Source: Mactra quadrangularis (lineage: Eukaryota > Mollusca > Bivalvia > Venerida > Mactridae). Taken from it: a stretch of 64,000 nucleotides of DNA. The stretch is from positions 17,732,001 to 17,796,000 of the forward strand of contig CM046304.1 in assembly GCA_025267735.1 (NCBI GenBank). The letters are read 5' to 3'. The notes under the pieces were generated by a model that was given only the letters and a program-made list of their open reading frames with translations, was not told the DNA's origin and made no database searches. Below, piece after piece: positions 12,401 through 24,400 of the stretch. The position numbers were made by a program, and so were the translations under genes. Numbering within the stretch: position 1 is the first letter of the stretch; every line of letters starts with the position of its first letter.

Positions 12401-15400
12401 TTTATATATGTTTATATAATATCGCTATTACCATGATGTTATTATACCATTGTTTTACATAAGGTACTATGTTTGTAATGGCTGTTATATGATACTGGAA
12501 TTGCTGCTCATCTTACTGAGAGTTTACATATACGACCTATTATAAGAACTTAAGTCGCTTTCTTATGTTTTTAGCTCCTTTTTACCGGAAGACCCAGGCT
12601 TATGTAAGGACTTTCAATGAGTTTTGTTTGGAAAATTAGCATTTTAATTATACCAGGGAAAGCGTTTGTACTTGAGGTTTGCATACATAATGGTTACCCA
12701 CTATATTATGACAGTGATTATCTAGTCATACATTACAGGACCAGCTGTATTCAAGAAAGTTGTCTTCGGTAGTTACATAGTGTGGGTGTTTATTTAGCAA
12801 ATTACATTACTAGTGGCAAATCCTATTTGTTTGCATGGTTTATAGGATTTTACTCCTTGAATTGCTCACTTGCCTAACCCATGGTTGCATATGGGATGTC
12901 ATTTTGCGGTTTGCCTATTGCGTAGCCGGTGGACTGATTACGTCTATTATAGGATAAGCAATTATGGCGGTCTTATATATCGGCATTCTGACTCCTAAAG
13001 TACAGATCTGTATGAAGAGCATTAGTTGGGTAATGCTATTTAGTAATTAGTGCATAGTCTCAATAGTGACACACACAGACTGAGCAGCCACACTTAAAAG
13101 GACTAATGCTTATCCTATACTTTGCAATTTTTGCTAGTTTTGCTGGTAACCACGTAAAAGTACTCAAGGAATGGACTCAAGTTGCTTGAGTCAATGGATC
13201 TAGCTCTTTTCTAGTACTGGCGAGATCTATTTTGCGTTGCATTAATAGAGTACTGTAGATGTCACACGTTGATAATTTGCTTGTTTGCTTATCGCCAATT
13301 AATAGTACTCAAGGAATAGACTCAAGTTGCTTGGGTCAATGGATCTGGCTCTTTTCTAGTACTGGCGAGATCTATTTTGCATTGCGTTAATAGAGTACTG
13401 TAGATGTTAAAAGTTGATTGTTTGCTTGTTTATTTATTAACACTTAATAGTACTCAGTGAATAGACTCAAGTTGCTTGGATCAATGGATCTGGCTCTTTT
13501 CTGGTACTGGCAAAATCTATTTTGCATTGCGTTAATAGAGTACTGTAGATGTCAAAGACACCCACACTAGCTGAACTAAACAATATTAAGCGGTTATGAG
13601 AGGCAATGAAATGATTGCATACTAACTTATCATTGCTTCAAACAATTATTGTCTGTGCTCCGTGTCTTAAAAACCGGTTGTTTGGGTCTGTGGAAAACAG
13701 ATCTCATGTGGCACCTACTGGGTGCATATCACTTGAGATCTGTAGAACACTGCCACGCGGTAGCCGGTTCAAGTCTGCAAATTCTTCTTGTTACTAGCCA
13801 CTTGTACAAAATTCTTTACCTGTATTGCCAAATTGTAATAAACTGTAAGCAGTTAGTACTCAGAATTTTTATGGATTGCGTCCCTTGCATAACGCCTGGT
13901 CCCCTTCCGGTGAATCTTCATAAAGCGGCCAATACAAGCCATACTATCAATTATACTTTATGTTATTAATATTAAACTGTAATCTTCGAGGGTCAATCCC
14001 CTCCAGGTTGGATCACATTTACTGTATATCCATGCTTCCGTCTTCATTGTTTAACATGTTTTCTTGAATTACTCGTACTTAGAATAATTCTAAGTATTTA
14101 ATAAACATTGAAAACTTTATTTGGTTTCATTTTTATTTCTAATAATGTAAATAAATATATATTTATTTATGTTCTATAGTCTTTGGGTTGTATCTCTTTC
14201 TTAATTCTTTTTATAATTTATTTTTTTGTTATGTCCTATATAATTCCAGTAGAAAATCGAATTGAATCAAAAAATTGAATCGTTTGATGAAAAATCGAAA
14301 TCGAATCGAATCGAAAATTTTTGAATCGTTTCACCTCTAATGCATAGCTTTCATTTAGACGAAACACTATTAATAACATTTTGATTTCATAATTTCTATT
14401 TTTAGACCAAGGTTTGCAAGCTAAATCACGGTCTGCAATTGAACAGCTCATTTCAAATTGCGTGACGTAAACGATGTAAACATGTTACGCATCATAACAA
14501 TTTTGTCATGAATATTATGATGAGAAAAGGTCACCTGAATGTGACCCTCGTTTGAAAAAGGCCAGATCTAAATTAGCCTGTAGGCGAGCGGAAAATTTTA
14601 GATCGGGTTTTAATCAGATTGGTAGGTTAAATTCCCAAGTGGGGCACATTTTCAAGGAGTTTGGTAATGAAGTGATTTCTACCCCCATTCTGCAACCTAC
14701 CACTGATTTTAATTCATGCAGGACAGTTTTCAGTCTTGACAGAAATATGCACCTTGTAGTTGGTTAACAGCCAAATCCAGAGATTTAGCCTTTTCAGGAA
14801 CAGTGAGTAGATTGACAGACCTACATCATATGATCTAAACAGTGTTGCCGATTGAAGTTTGCTTCCATATACATGTTCAGCCAACCTATCGATATGGTAT
14901 GATATGCCCTGATCATTGAAATCACTTTCAGGCAGGTAATCTTTCCAATTTATTCTTTGAAGGAGGGGAACAACCGTAGGTAAACTTCTTGCTCAAAGAA
15001 ATTAGCATAGCCACTCATTGGATTTGCACCTAGAATGTCTTGATCCCTAAGAGCATGTCCAACAACTGAACCACTGCTCCTACAATATACATCTACACTG
15101 GGGTCCAAAAGTTTCTTTACACATGTAATTTTTACATATTTTCTCTGAAAAATTATATTTTGTAGAGACCTTTATAAGTATGCAATAAAACTTATTTTTC
15201 ACTAAAAACTGCATTTTGACATAAATAGGAGGCACAGTGAAAGAATATAATTGAGGTTTATATTAAAATGTATATTAGTTTTGAGACTAATAGCTACATG
15301 TGAAGTACATGTATATCTAAGTATTTTCTAAAACATCAAAATTCTACTTGTGTAAAGAAACTTTCGGACCCCAGTGTATTTTAGTATTTCAGATTTTTTT

Positions 15401-18400
15401 TTAAAAAAGTTATGACAAAAAACTCTTATGTTGCCAGGGTAAAATTTAAGTGTTACTAAACAAAAGTCAGGAATAGAGCTGATTGTTCACAGATTTCAAC
15501 ATAAATATATACTTTTCTAAAAACTCTCAAAGTGATATAGAAATGTTTTGAAAGCAGTGAAGAAGTGTCCTGATAATGACAATTTTAGTTCAAATTGACA
15601 TAAAACAGTAGAAGGTGTTAATTTCATGCAAAAAAAGTCTTACCCCATTAGCATTATATCTTTTTTAACAGACAACTTCTTCAAAACTATAAATACCCAT
15701 ACATGTCGATGGCTCAGAGCAAAAGTCTACAAACTTCTTTATCTAAATGCAGTAAGACTAGTTTTTGCACTGACCCATACATTTATGAGTTTCACTGACA
15801 AAACTTACCAGAAAAATTGATGTGCAAATCTAACACTTTTACAAGATTGTTCTAACAGCAATCTTGCCAGAGGTGAACTGTGATAGCTTTCATACTTCAG
15901 TGCCTATACATATACATATACATATAGAAAAGTATCAGATCATGATGGATTTTTAAACATAAGAAATATAACAAAATACAAGCAGAAAATAAACTTAAAC
16001 AAAATTTAGAACTTTTTACTCTTTAACTTGTGGAAAAGTGTCATTTTTTCTGTACATGTACAAATTAAGAAAAACAGAACAATTATTGTATATCTGTATA
16101 AGGCTGCTCAGTCAGTAGCACACAGATCTACTGATTAAGGAGCCATAGGTAGGATTCTTGTGTAGGGCATTCTTTTGTTGAGCTTGGTCATGAAATAATT
16201 TCTATGGCCATTCCCCTCCTACCACTGATTCTAAATCCTGTAGGGCAGCTTTATGTCACTTACAAAGTATGTGCCTAGAAACTGGTTAATAGCTTACTCC
16301 AGAGATTAACCCTTTCCAAAATCAGTGAGCACACTGACTGACTGCTGTATTTTTACCTATACAATGAGTTGCCATGGTGATAAATCTAACAAAAAGTACC
16401 TGTATAAGTTGAGGTATAAAATCAATGAGATCATCAGTAGGCATCTTTCTTAAACAATCTACAGCAAAAGATCGAACTTTTAAATCTGGGTATCTGAAAC
16501 ATTATGTAAAAATACATGTATAAAATAAATGAATACCCAAAGAATATATATGGGTACATTGAAATATATATGACAGTGTTTATTTTCACTCGTAGGGGAA
16601 AGGTGGCGGGGCCCTTTTTGAGGGGAAAATCGCGACAAAAATAAAATTAGGGGGGAAAAATTTTCAATATTTGAGTTAACATGGATCCTCAAACAGAGTA
16701 ACATTTCTGTCTACTTTTATGAAATTTCAACTATTGAACCTTTATATTCATCAATGATTTCTCCGTAATTTTGAGGAATGGGCATAAATGCTATAAAAAG
16801 TACAAAAGTTTTAGGACACTCTGACAGAGGAATTTTTTACCTGGGAAGGTGAAAAATATATACTTTTTGGAGAGGAGAATGGGGCCCAATTTCGGCCCCA
16901 AAATGGCCTGAAAAAAACCACTGAATATGTGTTGTATATTTCTCTGTTTTTAATGGTAAGTAAGCCATATTGTAAAACTATACAAAATGCAAGAGAATAA
17001 AATCACTTTCTAAATTTGAATTACACCAACACGAAATAAATCTATTGCTCATAGGTACATTGACTTGATTACCTAAGCTATTCACATTCATTATTGGGTG
17101 TTGTAAATTATATCATATAATACACGTTCCAAATACCTGCTCTATTTTGAACATAACAAGAGTCCAAAATATGTATACAAGATCTCAAGTTATCCTAAAT
17201 GAGCTATATTTCTTAACCTTACCATATCCATGGAAACAGTAAACAAGAAATGTAATGTGGAAACAACAGACAAAAACTACAAAGGGAAATAATCCATAAT
17301 AAAGACAGATAGAGTTGTACTTACTTTCTAATTCTGTTCATCACATGGTATGTTATCATTGTATGAAGTTTCATAAAGATCTGACGATAAGGCAGAAAAG
17401 AATGGAAAAGAAAAACTTTAACGCAATTGTTAAATGACACCAGATACCTGAAAACCCACCCACCCAACCGCGTTTCGCAAACTATTAGCCAAATTATTTT
17501 CATTGAAAATCCAGCTAAAAATATGAAATCAATCATTAACTTACTGTGGCAGTAATAACTCCAATGACTGCATGGGTTGTAATGTAGACCAATGTTTTAA
17601 AATGGCATATATTTCTGGTAGACACGCCCAGTCCCAGCCAGGTGCTGCCTGTAGTATCCATGGTAACAAACCAGGATATTCATGTAAATAATAACGAAAT
17701 GTCCATAATATTTCTAGTTGATCAGCTGTACATCTGTAATCAAAATAACCTTACAGTGGCGCTTTTCACTAAAAGTCTTACGATTAAAATCATCTTAAGT
17801 CAAAAGCAAAAAATATTAATGATAATATGGTCATTTTTTGGCCAATCAATTCCAAATGTCTTACGATTAAAATCATCGTAAGTCAAAAGCAAAAAATATT
17901 AATGATAATATGGTCATTTTTTGGCCAATCAATTCCAAATATTCTTGAATTACACCATGTATGTAGAATATTGTATACCTTCTGAATATATACTTTTGTC
18001 TATTGTCCTTACCTAGAGCTGCAAAATGTATGAAATTGACTTACAATAACTTTTTTCATAAGAATTTTTTGAAAAGGTTCACTGTTTATTACTGTTTTTA
18101 CTTATTTATTTTATCTTGACTATGTTCTTACAACTTAGATTAATCACTTTTGATTCCACTTTCTGATCCCCAAGTACTGAGCTTAGGTTTAGGATGGAAT
18201 TTGAACCAATGCATTATTGGCTATCCAATTGATGAATACCAGCCAAGGTGTAACCACACAGCACCAACCACTCTATATTTATTTGAGATTGATTAAATTA
18301 TGTGTGCCAAGAATCACTTTCATGATTTTTGTGGTAGGTACCCGGCAAAAAATGTGCAAAAAATTGAATCAATGTTAACATTAAAATTAACTTCTACTGA

Positions 18401-21400
18401 CACTGGAACTATTATGTAAATAAGCCCAAGGGGGTACAACAACATGTATTAAGTACCAGGGCTTTTTCAGCCTATCTCACGGGGCCGAATATGGGCCCCG
18501 TTCCCAATGCCAAATAAGTACCATTTTTCCCAATTTCAAGTAAGAAATTCCCAAATTTGTTAAATAATTACCTTTGAACAGGATGTCTTTTGCCTTTACA
18601 AAAGAAACCACGAGATTTCATGCAAAAAATAATAAATAATATAGAATTTGCATTGAATGCCTCACTGAACTGTAAGAACAAACTCTTGATAAGCACTGCA
18701 ATACTTTCAGAGACACCATAGCAAAGCATATAAAGGTTAAATGCAGAAAACTTAATGATGAAATTTTCCAGTTGGATTGATTTGTCGATATTTCACTTCC
18801 AAATTGGACTATTTATGGCGTTAAAATTCCCAATTTGGGCAGGGGCCTTTTTCCCAAACCCCCCTGAAAAAGCCCTGAGTACACAAGTAACTATTGGCCC
18901 CTAGGGATCATCAATATTTATATAAAGTACAGGAAGAATAACATACGATGTAACACAATCTTTTTTCATGACTTCTTTGATTTTATCTTTTACCTCAGGA
19001 GCCAAATCAACCATTGATGCCTTTTTCCTGTAAAACAAATCAAGATACAAACTATTATTTAGTTAGGGCCAATTGTGACACAGTTTACAAAATGTTATTA
19101 ATCCCCCCCCCCCCCCGTTCATACTTTGAAAGCAAAATTCCGTTTTTACATAAGGAAGAAACAAGTAAATCTGTGAGCTAATGCTCACTAGTGATACCCC
19201 CGCTGTGAGAAATATGACTACAAACAGGAAGTAGATGAGCAAGGAGCATGAAATCGCTTTACACCACATGGGACTGTGGGATGAAGCAATATGCAAAGTA
19301 TTAGGCTGCTGCATGTTATAGTTGCTGAGAAAACTGCGACGGAAATTTTGTAACGGACGGACGGACAAGGGTAAAACAGTATACCCCCCTCTTCTTCGAA
19401 ACGGGGGTATAAACATGCATTTCTCTTAATAGGAGATTAAGGGCTTATTCCCTAAGGAAATCCCTTTGTAAAGGTTTTTGAAAGTGTTTTTTGTAGCATA
19501 GAAGTTCTACCGAACGGTTTTGCTTCAAAATAGCAATTGCAAAATGGCAACTCTCTCAAACAAAACTTCAGAATTGAATCAAATGAAAAATACTAATCAA
19601 TCATCACCATGCATTTCAATTTCAACTGACCAGACAGAATCTATTCATTAAATATAGAAATTAGTCAGTATTCCTGAAAAAAACCATTCACAATTGGGGC
19701 AGTGATTTTGAATAGCAGAGGTGTTCCAAATGTTTTTGGCAAGCAAGAAAAAAAACTTGCAACATATTGCTAGCTAGTAATTCAGTTTCCTACATTGCAG
19801 CAGACTGTTTCATAGGATATTGCTACATCTACATAGTGATATGAAGCACTATCCTCGATATATAGGCTTCTAGTCTGATATGGGTTCACAAGATGAAATA
19901 AAAACAATCTTATATCAAACATTTAGAAATGTTCTATTTCTTTCATGCTTTTGTTTGTGTTATGAGTTTTCATTTTTCAAGAAATATATCATAACAAGAG
20001 GGTCCTGACAACTCTGGACCTCTCATCTGAAAACTAGATCAGGTAAGCTAACAAGAGCAGTTCACAGACGGTGTGTTTGACTATTTACAACCGCAACAAC
20101 CTGTCAAATTTCCTGCTAGAGTTATGCAACTTGGTATCTGACCTCCAGTAGTAAACCTGTAGACATGTGTGAAGTTTAAAGTGAATCTCTTCTGTAGTTT
20201 CAAAGATATAAAAAAGTTGAACCAGAAAACTTAATCAAGAAATGTTACGCCAACGCCACCACCACTACACAACTGAGTAGGATAGCCCCACTATTCTTTG
20301 AATAGTTGAGTTAAAAATGAATATAAAAACAGTAAAATCTTACCATGATGATAAATTCAATGCTTCAGAAAACACAATCATCTTACCAAAATCTGGTAAA
20401 TTAAACTGAAATATACAAAAATTATCTAAGTAAATAATCACAACAAAATACTCAAAGCATAAAATCAAAGAATTGAAAGACAGAAAGACTTTCCTGCACA
20501 ATGAAACCTTACAAATCTATACTAATGATTACTTCTTACAAAAATTTGGGCCAAGTGTTTATTCTACCCTGTATTACAAGCAAATATAATAAAGATTTTA
20601 TTTTCTTCTTCTTGCCTTACAAAATGTTGAAGTACAATTTTCCACTGCACACTTTGCATACAAATTATGTAGGTTCATTAGTGTAGTTTAATATGATAAT
20701 TATGGTACAAAACTGTAAAACAACTTAAACTTCAAGATATACAATGAACGACCGCAGTATCATTACATTAAACAGATACAGACACTATCAATATATATGT
20801 ATTAATCATCTTATTGCTCTTACACCACAAACTTTTCAACATGGAATTTAAACCTTTGATGTGCTTAGTGTATTAACTGCTTACTGCTTAGTGTATTCCC
20901 GAGATTTGACTACCCCCCTCCTACATGCTTATCAATATAAGTAAACACTTGTCACTAATCAGTGAAACAATGACTGACAGAACTACTTTTATGGCCTAGA
21001 TATTGACTGTGTAGTAAATAAGAGACACATGTATCACTCCGCAGGATAAACTGGTCAGGCATTTTTGTCAATAGTTTTCGATTTGTGGTATAACTTATGC
21101 CTTTCTAACTGCGGTTTAGAATTGAACAGATGTTTAAAGTCAAATGTGCTACACGTACAAGATTAGCATCTTAGCTATCATATGCAGGTGGGTTAAAATT
21201 GAACCAACATTTTAAGTCAAACAAACTGCATGAGTGTTAAGCAATCTTAGCTCAGTATAGAAGTAGGTTGTATTACCTGTAACAAGGCTGAATCATGTTG
21301 TAATGTTGAACAAAATGGTGTCACAGGATCTGCTGCACAATTCATTTGTAACGGTACAAGTTGACTTCCTTGTGATAAATATCTAAAATATAAATATGAG

Positions 21401-24400
21401 AAACTTAATGTTATCATGTGCATATATCATCTATGTACTGTTTTTTTTCTATTGTACCTCTATTCACATGTATCATGTGCTTAGTGGAAATAAACTAAAC
21501 TACATTACCAACCAAGTTAAATTAGGTATATATATATGAGCCAGGCTCTGTGAAAACCGGGCTTAATGACATCGATTATGACGTCGCGAAACGACGTCAT
21601 AAAGTACACACATTTATAGAAACCGAAAGTTGTTTGACGTTGTGTGATTATTGCATTGTTTATACACCGACTAGGCTCTCTTTCATTAATTAAAAAGAAT
21701 TTAAATTATGTTATTTTAGTATGACTGACTATAAGTATCAATGTTTCAAAAAATTATTACTAAATAGCGTAAAAAATAAGGATAATTGACAGTATTGAGT
21801 TGTGTTTTCCATCCGACTTTCGTCAACGTGCCGAGCCATTTTGTGGTGTAGATTCTTTTAAAAGGTGACTTGTCTGTTATTTTCCATATCAAATATTCTG
21901 TATTATTTGTGCTTAAAGAATCGGATTGCTGAGTAGATAAACTATATTTTTTAGAGAATTACAGGCATAATTTCGGCATCATAGGTTTAAAAAGTAGACG
22001 GATAATAGCTTCTTCACGCGTTGCCATCAAATTGTTTACTGGTTACTACGCGTACACGTTCACACCTGTGAACACAGTACACGCTATAATCTTATGTGCG
22101 GACTCGTACAACTCATTTTGAATTTGATTCAGTGCATTTACAAATGTAATTTTGATCGGGAAAATTGGCCACACAAAATTAGAAAGAAGTCTTCCCCTAT
22201 TCTGAACTGAAATGTCCTTGAGATTTTTTAACATTAAATTTCCAGCCTATATTGAGTTAGATATTTTATAAAATCACTTAAGCAAAGACAAAAATGTATA
22301 CACCGTGACGACTTTGCTTAATAATCATAATTAAAATATGGTAATTTGTTATTAAATTAATGTTCAACAGTCTGTTGGCCTCCTTCAGCAGTTCCAGCCG
22401 TGACGTGTGTCAGGTTTGATCCTGCTAGATATTTGTTATTTTTTCATTATTAGACTAAAAAAGCTGGACTTAAATTTTAAGCTACAGTCCCATAAACATA
22501 AAAATAGCCGTGAGGGCACCGTACGAGCACCGTACGGGCACTGTACGGACACCGTACGGACACGTGCGATCAAGCTCCGCAAGGACCCGTACGATACCCG
22601 TACGGACTGTTACGTTTTTATAAGTGTTCGTAAGATTAGCCCATGATATACATATCAGTTTCAAAGTAAAATCGAGAACAAAATCGTGGCCGAGTATGGA
22701 TTAAACTTGCATATCTTCAAGCTATGGTTCCGTGCGGATGTGTTGTTTATTGCCATGTGCGTATCGTCACCAAAATACGCAAGGCTTCCCACGATCTACG
22801 ACTGTTTGCACGTACCGGACCGCAACAAGCCACGATTTTATGGCACTGAGGCATAACATCATTCATAAAATATCATAATTTTACCAAATTGTACCACTTT
22901 CTAATTACCACATATATCTGTTCGATCTTGGAAATCTATTACAAATACCGAGCAAAATAACACTTGTGACTCAATATAAACCGGTTGCAAATAAGACTGC
23001 CTGTATGTTTTCCAAAGGCGTAACATCTTAATATTTTTAAATGAGTATTAGAAAAATAATGTTACCATCTACCCATATATATCGTGGTTAATAAACACTA
23101 AACTGGTATAAGACAAAGATTTGTTTCTTTCTTAAGTACCATTATAACCAACTACGAGTTCATTAGTACGCATCATTTTCGTCATACAAAACTGTAAATA
23201 CTTTCAATGTCGTTAAGAATAATTACAACAGTTTATTGAAAACAAAATGGTAGCAATATTTAGTCATGTGAGAGTACATTTTGTACTAGTGATGTTTTAT
23301 CTTACTTCGTGTTAAACCTGATCTATACATGACTCATGAGTAGGCATAGGCCTTAGAAGTAAATGGCGTTTTGTGTCTGTTGTTTACTGTTTATCACATT
23401 AGTGTGTATCAAAGCGTTGGCATGCAATCTGATTTTTTTGTCATAGAGCATGCAAATTACACACAAGTCATCGTTGGACCACTGTAATAACGTCAAACTT
23501 TAATGTAAGTTGAAATAACCGCTTCTGTGATTTAGAGCCGCATTTCCATATCTATGCTCCGTTTCCTCACTTGTACAAAAACTACAAGTATTAATTAGCA
23601 TTTCCAAAAATGCTTGAAATCGACGTTAGCCGTGTAACACATCTTCTCCTTTGAGTTAATGGATTTAAGTAATTCGTGTCAACGCTTTAAGCCGTGCAAA
23701 GTCTATTCAGAGAATATCGGGATTTGCGTGACCCGTTAACGATATGTAAAACATTAAGACCTTTTTTATTCATTGTACGGAACCTTCTGACTGATAAAGA
23801 TACATCGAATAAACAGGTGCTGTCCAGGACTTGCTCCGACTACGCACGTAAAATCGCATTATTATGGTAGACTCTAGTATTTTTCCTGTCTATTTGGCAT
23901 ATAGTAAATACATTCAATTTTTTAGTTTAAACCGAAATATTCAGGCGAACGATTATCGATATGAATCAGTAGGGCGTTCGCAATGGTGAACGTTAAGTTT
24001 GGTACAGCGAAAAATAATGAGGGGCGAGACTTAAACCTGTCTCAGTGGATACTGGTTACGCCTCTCGGCTGATTGGATATAGATAATCTTCTCCCGTATA
24101 AATAAATTCGCCCGTTAGAAGGGAATTTTCAACAAATAGTAGTTTAAAAAAGAAAACAAACATGTTGCAGCTAGTTTTGCATTTTCTGTGTCTTAAATTA
24201 CAACCTACTTGAAACTGGTACTCATTCCTACTTTGATTATTGTATTTTCTGGTAATACAAACAGGTAACCCGACAAAACATGGCGTCCAGACGAGTCAAT
24301 TCACGCACCCCTAATTTGACAATTTGCCGTCCATTTTATATCATGTCATCTCAAATGCATCTATTTGATTGGCTTAAGGCAACCGGTGTCAACTACAAAA

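Larger units (their letters stand above)
6269..14154 (+). mobile_element. Ngaro-like (DIRS order) tyrosine-recombinase retrotransposon
   Basis: Layout is A1 (6269-6485), ORFs, B1 (10930-11412), A2 (11406-11622), 2.05-kb spacer, B2 (13672-14154). This split-direct-repeat plan, with RT, RNase H, tyrosine recombinase and an SGNH hydrolase and no methyltransferase, fits the Ngaro group. The A and B ends share TAAATA, consistent with recombinase-mediated integration through a circle. No target duplication is seen or expected. Near-identical repeats argue for a young copy. Confidence 0.88.
4823..14347. mobile_element. Nonautonomous hAT element with 8-bp target duplication, split by Ngaro-like element
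   Basis: The element is 4831-14339. Termini are TAGAGGTGAAACGATT and AATCGTTTCACCTCTA, flanked by ATGCATAG on both sides (4823-4830, 14340-14347). Subterminal parts are rich in TCGATTCG. Comparison with the intact MITE at 61128 gives the empty site. About 1.6 kb remains outside the nested retrotransposon; bases 4920-6268 hold no recognisable transposase. Confidence 0.88.
4715..14630 (+). mobile_element. 9-bp-TSD MITE copy B, split by an hAT element
   Basis: The MITE starts at 4724 (CAATCTC) and ends at 14621 (CAGATTG). Flanks are GTAGGTTGA (4715-4723) and GTAGGTTAA (14622-14630). Without the insertion it is about 390 bp and collinear with 61128-61525. Confidence 0.82.

Noticed and set aside
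4637..16399. A missing PIK3C2 exon between the two helical-domain exons
   Set aside because: Phases of exons 19 and 21 do not join directly, but a 95-bp exon at 15809-15903 with the expected peptide and phase fills the gap.
17321..17536. Extra PIK3C2 exon from a 71-codon minus frame
   Set aside because: Exons 18 and 19 join in phase and in homology without it, and its peptide has no PI3K resemblance.
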